A stretch of 64,000 nucleotides of DNA from Niastella sp. (GCA_016710595.1 JADJVM010000005.1:310001-374000), one strand, 5' to 3'; positions 35,595 through 43,212 are shown, numbered from the stretch's first letter. The notes: generated from the sequence alone by a model not told the origin. A program made the numbers and translations.

Positions 35595-35968
35595 TTCGTA
35601 AGAGTGTTGCATTGGTTATTTTATTATTTGGGTTCATAACCCTTTTCATGAGCGCCTCAGTGATTCTCGATTTGTTTCACATAAGAGAAAAAGAAGGTCA
35701 TTATGTAACGTTTGTAGTGTGGGCAAATTTTGTATGCAGTATATTATACTTGATGGCAGGCTCGGCTTTATTACGATTTAAAAAAATTGCTAGTTTTTGG
35801 CTACTGTTATCTGTACTAATACTCGCTGCAACATTCATCGCATTACAGGTTCATATTCACAATGGCGGATTGTATGAAAAGAAAACAGTTGTTGCCATGA
35901 TTTTTAGAACCGGCTTATCTATCATTTTCACTATCTCTTCTTATTTATTCTTAAAAAATAAAAAATAA
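35591..35968 (+). CDS. Small four-helix membrane protein
   Basis: A 125-residue protein with four hydrophobic helices (MIRKSVALVILLFGFITLFM, then about 45-62, 70-88 and 103-120). No family recognised. The ATGA overlap with the TetR gene implies co-transcription and translational coupling. It may be a target or accessory of the TetR-controlled efflux module. Confidence 0.65.
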   Translation: MIRKSVALVILLFGFITLFMSASVILDLFHIREKEGHYVTFVVWANFVCSILYLMAGSALLRFKKIASFWLLLSVLILAATFIALQVHIHNGGLYEKKTVVAMIFRTGLSIIFTISSYLFLKNKK

Positions 35969-35970
35969 AA

Positions 35971-36441
35971 ATGAAACTATTCAATTTACTAATTGCAGCT
36001 TCCTTCATAATCCTTGCGTCCTGCAACAACAACAACAGCAAAGAACCGATACAGCAAGATCATCAAAAAACGGAAATAAAATCAGAAGAAGCATCGGATG
36101 CGCATGAGCATGATGAAAAAACAGAATCATTGAAATTGGATGATGGTAAAAAATGGAAGGCGAATCCCGAAACCCTTACAGGTATCAACAATATGATCAA
36201 CCTGGTTCAGGATGGGCTTGCCAATAAAATGAGCGCTGCTACTTTAAAAGGTAGTTTACAGTCTGAATTTAAAACCATTTTTGATAAATGTACCATGACG
36301 GGTGAGGCACACGAGCAATTGCATCATTTCCTGGTTCCGCTAAAAGGCTTGTTAGAAAAAATAAATACAAATGCTGAAAATACAGCCGTATTAACAGAAA
36401 TAAAAACCTACTTAGATACTTTTAAAAACTATTTTGAATAA
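35971..36441 (+). CDS. Small lipoprotein with His-rich segments
   Basis: A 156-residue lipoprotein (MKLFNLLIAASFIILASCNN, lipobox LASC). A low-complexity stretch with DAHEHDEKTE follows, then a helical domain with CTMTGEAHEQLHHFLVPLKG near the end. His-rich stretches in such lipoproteins suggest metal binding, in line with the efflux genes upstream. It starts 2 bp after the previous stop, so it is the last gene of the TetR operon, which ends at the terminator at 36481-36514. Confidence 0.65.
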   Translation: MKLFNLLIAASFIILASCNNNNSKEPIQQDHQKTEIKSEEASDAHEHDEKTESLKLDDGKKWKANPETLTGINNMINLVQDGLANKMSAATLKGSLQSEFKTIFDKCTMTGEAHEQLHHFLVPLKGLLEKINTNAENTAVLTEIKTYLDTFKNYFE

Positions 36442-36480
36442 TTAACAAGGAGCGGGTTATTTTAAAAGAAGTGAATGAAA

Positions 36481-36518
36481 CCAAATGTAATACCCGTATG
36501 AGTATTACATTTGGCTTT
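36481..36518 (+). terminator. Terminator of the TetR operon
   Basis: A perfect 13-bp stem (CCAAATGTAATAC and complement) with an 8-nt loop, then CTTTT, 39 bp past the lipoprotein stop. Confidence 0.85.
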
Positions 36519-36576
36519 TATAAATTTATTTGCTGATCGCAGGTGAATGGTTTTGTTTCTGAGCATTTATGAGAAA

Positions 36577-36593
36577 TTTCATCAAACAATAGT
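36577..36593 (+). repeat. 17-bp repeat unit, copy 1
   Basis: TTTCATCAAACAATAGT occurs here and again exactly at 39765-39781, with related sequence continuing for about 30 bp after each copy. It lies upstream of the longer repeat at 36647-36738. Confidence 0.7.
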
Positions 36594-36646
36594 GGCTTAA
36601 CAAAACATATTTTACTGAAATGTGGAGTGGATAAAAAAAGTTAATA

Positions 36647-36738
36647 GATTGAGAATAAAGCGGGGAATGTTTTAAGGAAATATTTTAAAAGGGCGGTAAA
36701 TTCGTATATATTTGAGTTGCCTATATGCATAATACACT
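36647..36738 (+). repeat. Cassette-boundary-like repeat, copy 1 (with promoter)
   Basis: About 92 bp related to 41320-41411; the first 73 positions align without gaps at roughly 79% identity by my hand count. It includes GAATAAAGCGG, TTCGTATA and TTTGAGTTG blocks and a TATATTTG -7 box at 36707-36714. The start codon of the next gene (36725) falls inside it. It resembles the recurring boundary sequence of single-gene cassette-like units in Bacteroidota. Confidence 0.75.
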
Positions 36739-37606
36739 CATCACAATAAACAAGGCTTTTACCTTTTTATTGACACTTTTAAGTTTAACTGTTTTCGGAC
36801 AAAACAATCCAACAAAAGAAGCACAACCAATTGTTGCAGAGGATAAACTTTTGTATAAATCTGAAATGGCTTCATGGTACGGTACAGATTTGTTTTTAGA
36901 AAACTATAAGGACAAAGAAAATATTGGTGGCTACTTTTCTTATTTAGATAACGAATACGCAAAATGTATTTTCTTTTCAAAAGCAGACAAGCCCAAAGTA
37001 ATAGGGGCCATATCATTTGATAGTACATACAATACAAATACAGCCGATGTGAGTTTGACAGAAAGAGAATTTACCAAAGCAGAAAATGAGCTATATGAAA
37101 TTAGGCAACTTGCTTTAACAGAAATTAAAACTGATACTTTTTTTAAAACATATAAGAACACGAATCTAAACTTAATTCCATTAATAACCGGAAAGGACAA
37201 AAAAGTATATATTTTGACTGGAACACAAAATAGTGGAGTTGTTATATTTGGAAACGATTACTTACTCACATTTGATGAAAACAATAAACTACTTATAAAA
37301 AAACAGCTTCATAAAAATATTATCCCTGTGAATTATGGTGGAAAAGAAAATAAAGGCGAGCCGGCATTTGGTGCAGTACATAATCATTTACCAGAAACTG
37401 GAGAGTTTATAAGTGCAACTGACATTTGCACATTAATGCTTTATGAAAAATATGCAAAATGGGAGCAACATATGGTAATCTCAGAAAAATACATGAATAT
37501 ATGGAACTGTAAAACAGACCAACTCACAGTAATTCCAAGAGATGTTGTTGACAAAAAAAATAAAGACCCAAAAAAACGCAACAAGAAAAAGAGTACCGGC
37601 AATTAG
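36725..37606 (+). CDS. Hypothetical exported protein with a JAMM-like HxH...SxxD motif
   Basis: A 293-residue protein with a signal peptide (FTFLLTLLSLTVFGQ). No family is recognised with certainty. In the C-terminal part, GAVHNHLPETGEFISATDIC contains H-x-H-x8-S-x-x-D, close to the JAMM/MPN+ metalloprotease motif (normally x7). The tail is lysine-rich (KKNKDPKKRNKKK). The start codon lies within the promoter repeat at 36647-36738, and the gene is AT-rich like its surroundings, both consistent with recent acquisition. It could be a Zn-dependent isopeptidase-like protein or a non-catalytic relative. Confidence 0.6.
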   Translation: MHNTLITINKAFTFLLTLLSLTVFGQNNPTKEAQPIVAEDKLLYKSEMASWYGTDLFLENYKDKENIGGYFSYLDNEYAKCIFFSKADKPKVIGAISFDSTYNTNTADVSLTEREFTKAENELYEIRQLALTEIKTDTFFKTYKNTNLNLIPLITGKDKKVYILTGTQNSGVVIFGNDYLLTFDENNKLLIKKQLHKNIIPVNYGGKENKGEPAFGAVHNHLPETGEFISATDICTLMLYEKYAKWEQHMVISEKYMNIWNCKTDQLTVIPRDVVDKKNKDPKKRNKKKSTGN

Positions 37607-37771
37607 AATGGATACTGCCACAAAAGTATTTGCAAAAGCAGGCAGGCAATCAAAACTAAGCTTTGTGCATGTACCAGCAGCGATTCGGGCAATCTATAAA
37701 TTCACCACCTTCGCAATTATCCGAATATTTTGCGATAGCTTAAAAGAAAACAATTAACAAATAGTAAGAAC

Positions 37772-38365
37772 ATGAAACCAGGTAATAAACTCACAGGATT
37801 GGGACTTTTGACCGCAATTTCAGCTTCTCTTTGCTGCATTACACCCCTTTTGGCATTGTTGGCGGGAACAAGTGGGCTTGCTTCAGCATTTTCCTGGCTT
37901 GATCCATTAAGGCCTTATTTAATTGCCTTTACTGTTTTGGTATTTACGTTTGCCTGGTATCAAAAACTAAAACCACAGAAACAAATTGACTGCAATTGTG
38001 AAAAACCTGAAAATGCAGCTTTCATTCACACAAAAATGTTTTTGGGTATTGTGACTGTTTTTGCAGTACTTATGCTTACACTACCCCTATATGCTCACAT
38101 TTTTTACCCAAAAAAAGAAGCCCGAACAATACTGTCAGACCAGGCAAACATTCAGACTATAGAATTTAAAATTAGCGGAATGAGTTGTTCGGATTGTGAG
38201 GAACATATAAACCATGAAGTAAATAAACTGAAAGGAATAATAAACTCTACTACTTCGTATAAAAATGGAAACGCAATCGTGAAGTTTGATAAGACCAAAA
38301 TCAATATTCAAAATATAGAAATGGCTATTGCCAGAACAGGCTATTCCTTAACAGGAAAAAAATAA
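37772..38365 (+). CDS. merTP: Mercuric transport protein MerT-MerP fusion
   Basis: A 197-residue fusion. The N-terminal three-helix MerT-like part has the vicinal cysteines SLCCITPLLALLAG in helix 1 and a DCNC pair in the loop. The C-terminal 70 residues are a MerP/HMA domain with GMSCSDCEEHI, the two-Cys metal site. It would take Hg(II), or a related thiophilic metal, into the cell. No merA or merR gene is visible nearby, so detoxification is incomplete here. It is followed directly by a GDCCVxC gene, a common pairing. Confidence 0.87.
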   Translation: MKPGNKLTGLGLLTAISASLCCITPLLALLAGTSGLASAFSWLDPLRPYLIAFTVLVFTFAWYQKLKPQKQIDCNCEKPENAAFIHTKMFLGIVTVFAVLMLTLPLYAHIFYPKKEARTILSDQANIQTIEFKISGMSCSDCEEHINHEVNKLKGIINSTTSYKNGNAIVKFDKTKINIQNIEMAIARTGYSLTGKK

Positions 38366-38367
38366 AT

Positions 38368-38577
38368 ATGCACTTAATATTACAATCAACAATTACTTGC
38401 CCCTATTGTGGATATTCAAAAAAAGAAACTATGCCAACAGGTGCTTGCCAATATTTTTACGAGTGTGAGAATTGCAGAAATGTTTTAAAACCAAAACAGG
38501 GCGACTGTTGTGTTTATTGTAGCTATGGTACCGTGAAATGCCCGCCCATACAAGAAGGGATAAATTGCTGTAAATGA
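38368..38577 (+). CDS. GDCCVxC domain-containing protein
   Basis: A 69-residue cysteine-rich protein with CPYCGYSKKETMPTGAC and GDCCVYCSYGTVKCPP. The motif defines the GDCCVxC family, some members of which are selenoproteins; this one has Cys at every position. It lies 2 bp after merTP and has 11 cysteines, so a role in binding or handling mercury or another soft metal is likely. Confidence 0.85.
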   Translation: MHLILQSTITCPYCGYSKKETMPTGACQYFYECENCRNVLKPKQGDCCVYCSYGTVKCPPIQEGINCCK

Positions 38578-38799
38578 TTAAAACAAGCGAAATAAGAAGC
38601 AGACTATATGACAAGATATTGCCAACAGAGGTGTAACGTGCTTCTTTGAAATATACATGAAAGTTGTATCATGAGAATTTCAATTAAATTGTAGTATTAA
38701 AAATTCACCAGTGTGCCTTCACTACAAACCATTCGCTGTAACTTTTTAGAATTCATTTTTATGGGATTTAAAATAAATGATTTTTCAAATTTGTTTGAA

Positions 38800-39645
38800 A
38801 TGAAATTGCTACTTTTTGTATTTTCCCCTTTAATATCGAATAGTCAAATTATTTATAAGGGTACTGTAATAAATAGTACAACAAGGAAGCCGGTTGCGTA
38901 TGCTACGGTAGGCCTGTTAAAAGAAAATGCTGGAATAAATGCAAATGAAGACGGTGTTTTTAGTTTATCGTTGGGCAAATATGTAACCGATACCTTAATT
39001 ATTTCATGCGCAGGATACGAAACCAAGAAATTCCCAATAGATAATTTACCTCCAGACTCCCGTTTTGAAATACCCGCAAAACAAATTGTATTAAGCAACT
39101 TAGTTGTAAGAAGTAATTATAAACATTCATCAATACTCAATGATTATGAGAATTGTGGTTTGAATTCTTATACTTCTACAGGATCTGTTACACAAATTGC
39201 TCAACACCTTCAATCACCAGTGGCGAATGCAATGTTAAGCGAAATATATATTTGTAAACGGAGTGATAATTCCTTATTTCGAATAAGGGTGTATGATATG
39301 GATTCAGCATCAGGTAAACCTGGTCATGATTTGGCTGATACAATAATAGAAGTGAATTCCGGAAAAAGGCATGTACAGGTAAATTTAGAAAAGTATAACA
39401 TCGTTATTCCTGGTAAAGATTTTTTTGTGGGTATTGAATGGATATATGTTCCTATCAATAAATTCAGAACTAAAATTAAAGGGCAAAAAAATTATCTTAT
39501 ACAGTATAGTCCATTAATATTTTTTAAAAATAAGAGAATAGAAAATGAAAATCGTTTAGAAGCATGGCAGTTAGATTATCGAAGAAAGTGGCTTAGGACA
39601 TCTAATGACTGGTTTTTCTTAATTTCTGCAAAGGTTAAATATTAG
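38800..39645 (+). CDS. Exported protein with CarboxypepD_reg-like domain
   Basis: The ATG at 38800 gives MKLLLFVFSPLISNSQ, a short signal peptide; the longer frame from 38713 adds 29 unlikely residues. The mature protein (about 265 residues) opens with a CarboxypepD_reg-like beta domain (TVINSTTRKPVAYATVGLL, then GINANEDGVFSLSL). After a linker comes a C-terminal beta-rich domain (LFRIRVYDMDSASGKPGHDL) of unknown function. It is not a TonB receptor, since the plug and barrel are absent. It stands alone in the cassette-like region. Confidence 0.65.
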   Translation: MKLLLFVFSPLISNSQIIYKGTVINSTTRKPVAYATVGLLKENAGINANEDGVFSLSLGKYVTDTLIISCAGYETKKFPIDNLPPDSRFEIPAKQIVLSNLVVRSNYKHSSILNDYENCGLNSYTSTGSVTQIAQHLQSPVANAMLSEIYICKRSDNSLFRIRVYDMDSASGKPGHDLADTIIEVNSGKRHVQVNLEKYNIVIPGKDFFVGIEWIYVPINKFRTKIKGQKNYLIQYSPLIFFKNKRIENENRLEAWQLDYRRKWLRTSNDWFFLISAKVKY

Positions 39646-39764
39646 ATTTTTCAATAAGAACAATTTAATTAGCTGCTGATAGTAGGATTGAAAAATCAGT
39701 CACGCAAATGCAGGTACTGCGTACCCCGGCACGAAGAATAATTGTATAAAATATTTCAAATCAT

Positions 39765-39781
39765 TTTCATCAAACAATAGT
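39765..39781 (+). repeat. 17-bp repeat unit, copy 2
   Basis: An exact copy of the sequence at 36577-36593, followed by related sequence. It directly precedes the open fragment at 39785-39970. Confidence 0.7.
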
Positions 39782-39784
39782 TGA

Positions 39785-39970
39785 CTTTACAAGCCATATG
39801 TTACAGGGGATTTTAGTGGAGAAAACGAATTAGTGCCAAAGAAAAAAGGAGAAGCAAATTACAATGCCAATCTCGCATCAGAATATTTAATGATAAGTTT
39901 ACCGGATTGTGGTTGTGGTGAAAAAATCAGTATTTTTCATCAGCAAATAATAATGTGCCGTTTTTTTTAA
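39785..39970 (+). pseudogene. Start-less open fragment, probable gene relic
   Basis: An uninterrupted frame of 61 codons bounded by TGA (39782) and TAA (39968-39970), with no start at its head. The product includes LYKPYVTGDFSGENELVPKK and PDCGCGEKI, which look protein-like (charged, turn-rich) rather than random. The sequence upstream at 36594-36640 has a related but stop-broken version (WLNKTYFTEMWSG). I do not know the parent family. It lies in a 413-bp gap that otherwise holds only repeats and the Fic operator. Confidence 0.4.
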
Positions 39971-40022
39971 CATAAGAAAATAAGTTAATAAATTAGCTTA
40001 CGTGTAGAATTTATTTATTATT

Positions 40023-40049
40023 TTCGACACAAAAAATTGATGTGTCGAA
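40023..40049 (+). promoter_or_regulatory. Perfect inverted repeat before the Fic gene
   Basis: TTCGACACA (40023-40031) and TGTGTCGAA (40041-40049) form a perfect 9-bp dyad with a 9-nt spacer. It ends 9 bp before the Fic ATG, a position typical for repression. The Fic protein carries a C-terminal winged-helix-like domain that could bind it. Confidence 0.65.
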
Positions 40050-40058
40050 TCTTTCAAC

Positions 40059-41144
40059 ATGAACAATAAAACACAACCATACAATCAACTTACTGATTTA
40101 CCGCCGAATATAGATTTGGATTCTGCCGTTTTACTTAAATCTTCTATCAAAGCCAGCAGGTTATTAGCAGAGTTAAAAGGTTATTGTCAAACCTTGCCCA
40201 ATCCTCAGATACTTATAAATACCATCATTCTCCAGGAAAGTAAAGATAGTTCTGCAATAGAAAATATTGTAACCACACAGGATGATTTATACCGGGCCAT
40301 GATATCATCCGATGATAATGCACACACCAGTTCTGCAGCCAAAGAGGTATTGATGTATAAAGAAGCCCTGTATTCCGGATTAGAACTACTAAAAAAAAGA
40401 GGGCTTACCACCAATACAATGGTGAGTATAATGCAGAAATTAAAAAATACTACGGCTGGCGTACGAACCGAAAGCGGTACCCGATTGGCCAATCCTTCAT
40501 CTAAAGAAATTATTTATACGCCTCCTGAAGGAGAAGAATTGCTGAGAAAAAAATTAACTGCTCTTGAAAATTTTATACATGATGATGCCGATCATATAGA
40601 TCCACTTATTAAGTTGGCTTTAATGCATTATCAGTTTGAAGCAATACATCCATTTGCTGATGGTAACGGAAGAACAGGTAGAATAATGAATGTGCTTTAT
40701 CTCGTTCATCTGAACTTATTACCACTTCCTGTGTTATATTTAAGTTCATTTATTATAAAGCATAAGGGTGAATATTATAGATTATTGCGAGAGGTAACAG
40801 AGAAAAAAAACTGGAACGAATGGATTTTATATATGCTAAAGGCAATATCTGAAACGGCGGCACTAAGTCTGCAGAAAATAAAGGAAATACAACAGCTTAA
40901 AGAAGAAATTATAGTTATTTCAAAAGAAGTTTTGAAGTCTTCTTATAATCGGGATTTGGTTGACCTTTTATTTTGCCATCCTTATGTGAAGATTAAAACC
41001 TTAGAGCAAAATAAAATTGGTCATAGACAAACGGCTTCCACTTATCTGCAGAAACTAGCTAAAGCAAATGTATTGCACCCAATGAAATTAGGTAAAGAAA
41101 TGTATTATATCAATCACCGTTTGATGAAAATCATCAGCAATTAA
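40059..41144 (+). CDS. Fic-family protein (AMPylase-type) with N-terminal inhibitory motif
   Basis: A 361-residue Fic protein. The core motif HPFADGNGRTGR is at 197-208 and is complete, so AMP transfer to a target is expected. Near the N-terminus (64-69) SSAIEN matches the autoinhibitory (S/T)xxxE(G/N) helix of class II Fic proteins. The Fic_N domain precedes the core, and a C-terminal winged-helix-like region (about 305-355, IGHRQTASTYLQKLAKAN) may bind DNA. A perfect inverted repeat just upstream suggests autoregulation. It is a likely self-contained module, possibly toxin-like, in the cassette region. Confidence 0.9.
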   Translation: MNNKTQPYNQLTDLPPNIDLDSAVLLKSSIKASRLLAELKGYCQTLPNPQILINTIILQESKDSSAIENIVTTQDDLYRAMISSDDNAHTSSAAKEVLMYKEALYSGLELLKKRGLTTNTMVSIMQKLKNTTAGVRTESGTRLANPSSKEIIYTPPEGEELLRKKLTALENFIHDDADHIDPLIKLALMHYQFEAIHPFADGNGRTGRIMNVLYLVHLNLLPLPVLYLSSFIIKHKGEYYRLLREVTEKKNWNEWILYMLKAISETAALSLQKIKEIQQLKEEIIVISKEVLKSSYNRDLVDLLFCHPYVKIKTLEQNKIGHRQTASTYLQKLAKANVLHPMKLGKEMYYINHRLMKIISN

Positions 41145-41496
41145 TATATTATTCAACGAATAAAATACCGTAGAGCATTTTATCATTCACCAACTTTCAG
41201 TGGAATTTTTGTAACATTTTTGAGTGGTAATTCTGGCAGCTCCGCATCCTTGCAGGGGGCTTAAAAAACTCTATTGAGCTAAATTTTCATAAGAATATTT
41301 TGGAGAAATCACCTTAACTGATTGGGAATAAAGCGGTGAATAATTTATGAAATGATTTGTAAAGGGTGCAATATTCGTATAAATTTGAGTTGGCTGTAAG
41401 CATATTAGACTGTACTCAAACATACAAATCTTACTATTATCCACATAAATAAATATAAAATGAAATTGTAACCTTCCCCGTTTTTGTAACCTTCCC
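41145..41496. other. Intergenic region holding a decayed cassette boundary
   Basis: About 350 bp with no gene. It contains the second copy of the boundary repeat (41320-41411) with a TAAATTTG -7 box at 41380-41387, and a duplicated 14-mer (41466-41497) at its right edge. The expected gene after the promoter is missing: the sequence runs into the truncated higB relic instead. Confidence 0.5.
41320..41411 (+). repeat. Cassette-boundary-like repeat, copy 2
   Basis: Matches 36647-36738. GATTGGGAATAAAGCGG at the left and ATTCGTATAAATTTGAGTTG at the right are the best conserved parts. No open gene starts from this copy. Confidence 0.72.
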
Positions 41497-41497
41497 C
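41466..41497 (+). repeat. Direct 14-bp duplication at the higB relic boundary
   Basis: TTGTAACCTTCCCC occurs at 41466-41479 and again at 41484-41497, an 18-bp period. The second copy touches the first recognisable higB codon, which suggests a rearrangement at the truncated 5' end. Confidence 0.6.
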
Positions 41498-41731
41498 AGG
41501 GCAATCGGGTGAAAAAACTCCCTGTGGAAATTCAAAATGCAGGAAGAAGAAAACTAAGGATGATTAACAACTCAACTAGCCGATTTAAGAATACCGCCGG
41601 CTAACAGGCTGGAGAAATTATATGGAAATTTGAAAAATTACTACAGCATCAGCATTAATGAGCAATGGCAAATAATCTTCAAATGGAATGCTGGAAATGC
41701 GTCGGAAATAGAAATTATAGATTATCATTAA
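41497..41731 (+). pseudogene. higB: higB toxin pseudogene (truncated and frameshifted)
   Basis: Two reading frames give pieces of one RelE/HigB toxin. The first (about 41497-41573) reads QGNRVKKLPVEIQNAGRRKL, then RMINNS. The second (41576-41731) reads LADLRIPPANRLEKLYGN, then ISINEQWQIIFKW, ending DYH at TAA 41729-41731. Comparison with the HigB pattern suggests about 5 bp are missing at the junction near 41574. The usual N-terminus (before the W/QG block) is also absent. The toxin is therefore inactive. The antitoxin follows 11 bp downstream. Confidence 0.72.
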
Positions 41732-41742
41732 ATTTTATTAAA

Positions 41743-42042
41743 ATGGCAAAACTTAAAAATATTTATCCGGGTGAAATCCTGTCAGAGGAGTTTCTTAATG
41801 CATTTAATATAACAGCCTATAAACTTGCAAAGGATATTGAAATTCCTCAAACCAGAATTTCCGAAATCATAAAAGGTAACCGTCGGATTACAGCAGACAC
41901 CGCATTAAGGTTAAGTAAATATTTTGGTAATTCCGCTAAATTTTGGCTCGGGCTACAGGACGATTATGATATTGAAGAAGAAATATTAATAAAAGAGCCT
42001 GTACTTAAATCAATTAAAGCATTGGATAGGAAAGTGGCCTAA
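41743..42042 (+). CDS. higA: HigA-family antitoxin (XRE-type HTH)
   Basis: The chosen ATG at 41743 gives 99 residues starting MAKLKNIYPGEILSEEFL, the conserved HigA head; the longer frame from 41665 overlaps the higB relic and is not used. The HTH (ITAYKLAKDIEIPQTRISEIIKGNRRITADTA) and FWLGLQDDYDIE are signature blocks of the HigA/VapI family. It normally neutralises HigB and represses the higBA promoter. With higB broken, it remains as an orphan antitoxin that could still protect against a related toxin or act as a regulator. Confidence 0.9.
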   Translation: MAKLKNIYPGEILSEEFLNAFNITAYKLAKDIEIPQTRISEIIKGNRRITADTALRLSKYFGNSAKFWLGLQDDYDIEEEILIKEPVLKSIKALDRKVA

Positions 42043-42206
42043 CTGTGTAAAGGACTGGGTTTGGCAATAGGCCGTCTGGCAGAATAAACATCGGCCATTT
42101 TGTAAATCAACCTTTGTTCTGGTTTACGCTTTCAATTGTCAGCTCATCGTTTTTATCTTACCCATTTTCTTCCTTCACTAATTCAAAATTTCCCACCAGG
42201 ATGCCT

Positions 42207-42653
42207 CTATTTTTTACGGCTGTTCTTTATAAAAACTTCACCTGTTTTGATATCATTTTCCAGGTCTAATATTGTTTTCCGGTCAAACAATTCTAACAAT
42301 TGGGCTTTTATAAATTTATATTCTGAATGCATGGGGCATGGCTTTGCTTCGGAACATTTATCTAACCCCAATACACATTTATTAAGTACATCATCTTCAC
42401 CCATTACTTTTAGTATGGCATGTACAGGAAGGTTCTTTGCTTTTTCGGTAATATAAAAGCCGCCATTGGGGCCGGGTACAGAGCGGATAATCTTATTATC
42501 TTTTCTTAATGCCTGCAATATCTTAGCCGTAAAGGATGGCGGTGAATCAATGGCGGCAGATATTTCAGCCAGGCCCACTTTATGCTCTTCTGAACTTTTT
42601 TGTGCTATATAAATAGTAGCTCTTAATGCATACTCGGTAGATTTAGAAAACAT
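42207..42653 (-). CDS. Rrf2-family regulator (NsrR/IscR-like)
   Basis: A 148-residue winged-helix protein starting MFSKSTEYALRATIYIAQKS, the Rrf2 signature, with helix VGLAEISAAIDSPPSFTAKI for DNA recognition. Three cysteines, C-x6-C-x5-C (CVLGLDKCSEAKPC), could hold an Fe-S cluster as in NsrR or IscR. Its place at the end of the nirK cluster favours an NO- or nitrite-related role, and the shared motif near norC and the nirK operon is a candidate target (inference). It lies 45 bp after queD in the same direction. Confidence 0.88.
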   Translation of the reverse strand: MFSKSTEYALRATIYIAQKSSEEHKVGLAEISAAIDSPPSFTAKILQALRKDNKIIRSVPGPNGGFYITEKAKNLPVHAILKVMGEDDVLNKCVLGLDKCSEAKPCPMHSEYKFIKAQLLELFDRKTILDLENDIKTGEVFIKNSRKK

Positions 42654-42698
42654 ACTTATAAATTTTACGGGATATCCGGTTGGTTCATTTAATATAGG

Positions 42699-43133
42699 TT
42701 ACGCTTGTGGAGCAATCCATTTTGCAAATGAATCCCTGGTTTCATACAATTTCAATTCTGCCAAATTAATATGTGCCGGCAATACCTTTGTAAGTTCTCT
42801 TTGTATAAATACCAGGATGTTTTCTGCCGAGGGTTCTATTTCCCATAAGATTACATTTTCCAGGTTCATTACCGGGGTATGTGCGGCTATATATTCTTTT
42901 GATAAAACAAGTTTATGGTCTAAGAGTGTAATAACCGATTCATTTACACATTTTTTTAATTCTTTAAAATCTACTACAAACCCGGTTGCGGGTATATAGT
43001 TGTTCCCATTTTCTTTGGCAGAAACGGTAACGTGTAATTCATACGAGTGGCCATGTATATTTTTACAAGCGCCACTATATCCATGAATGGCATGTGCCAT
43101 CTCAAAATGAAATATTTTTGTAACCTGCAACAT
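42699..43133 (-). CDS. queD: 6-carboxytetrahydropterin synthase (QueD/PTPS family)
   Basis: A 144-residue protein with zinc histidines in FEMAHAIHGY and NIHGHSYEL, and the catalytic Cys in GACKNIHGH. VLPAHINLAELKLYETRDSF matches the family's C-terminal block. QueD converts dihydroneopterin triphosphate to CPH4 for queuosine; related PTPS enzymes serve other pterins. Presence beside Rrf2 and nirK is common, but the link is unexplained. An inverted repeat in its promoter (43143-43185) suggests separate control from the nirK operon. Confidence 0.88.
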   Translation of the reverse strand: MLQVTKIFHFEMAHAIHGYSGACKNIHGHSYELHVTVSAKENGNNYIPATGFVVDFKELKKCVNESVITLLDHKLVLSKEYIAAHTPVMNLENVILWEIEPSAENILVFIQRELTKVLPAHINLAELKLYETRDSFAKWIAPQA

Positions 43134-43142
43134 AAGTGATGG

Positions 43143-43185
43143 TATCTTTTTTTGATGTTAGATACAAATGTATCAAAAAAAGATA
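43143..43185 (-). promoter_or_regulatory. Long inverted repeat at the queD-rrf2 promoter
   Basis: TATCTTTTTTTGAT (43143-43156) and its exact complement (43172-43185) flank 15 nt. A second dyad GATAC-AAAT-GTATC lies across the right junction, and on the minus strand TACATTTG (43165-43172) is a fair -7 box. It may be an operator for the Rrf2 protein encoded downstream, or a terminator hairpin after sco; the position 9-10 bp before the queD ATG fits the first reading. Confidence 0.55.
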
Positions 43186-43212
43186 TGGGACTCCTTAATG
43201 GGCTTATCCAAT

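Noticed and set aside
37542..37757. Open frame of 71 codons after the JAMM-like gene
   Set aside because: It starts inside the previous gene in another frame and is basic and unstructured. No promoter or homology cue supports it.
37607..37771. Imperfect stem-loop before merTP (ATTCGGGCAAT / ATTATCCGAAT) as an attC-type site
   Set aside because: The arms do not match the attC consensus and the loop is not typical. No integrase is present.
41271..41504. Minus-strand frame of 77 codons in the cassette region
   Set aside because: It lies fully across the boundary repeat and the direct duplication, and its product has no protein-like pattern.
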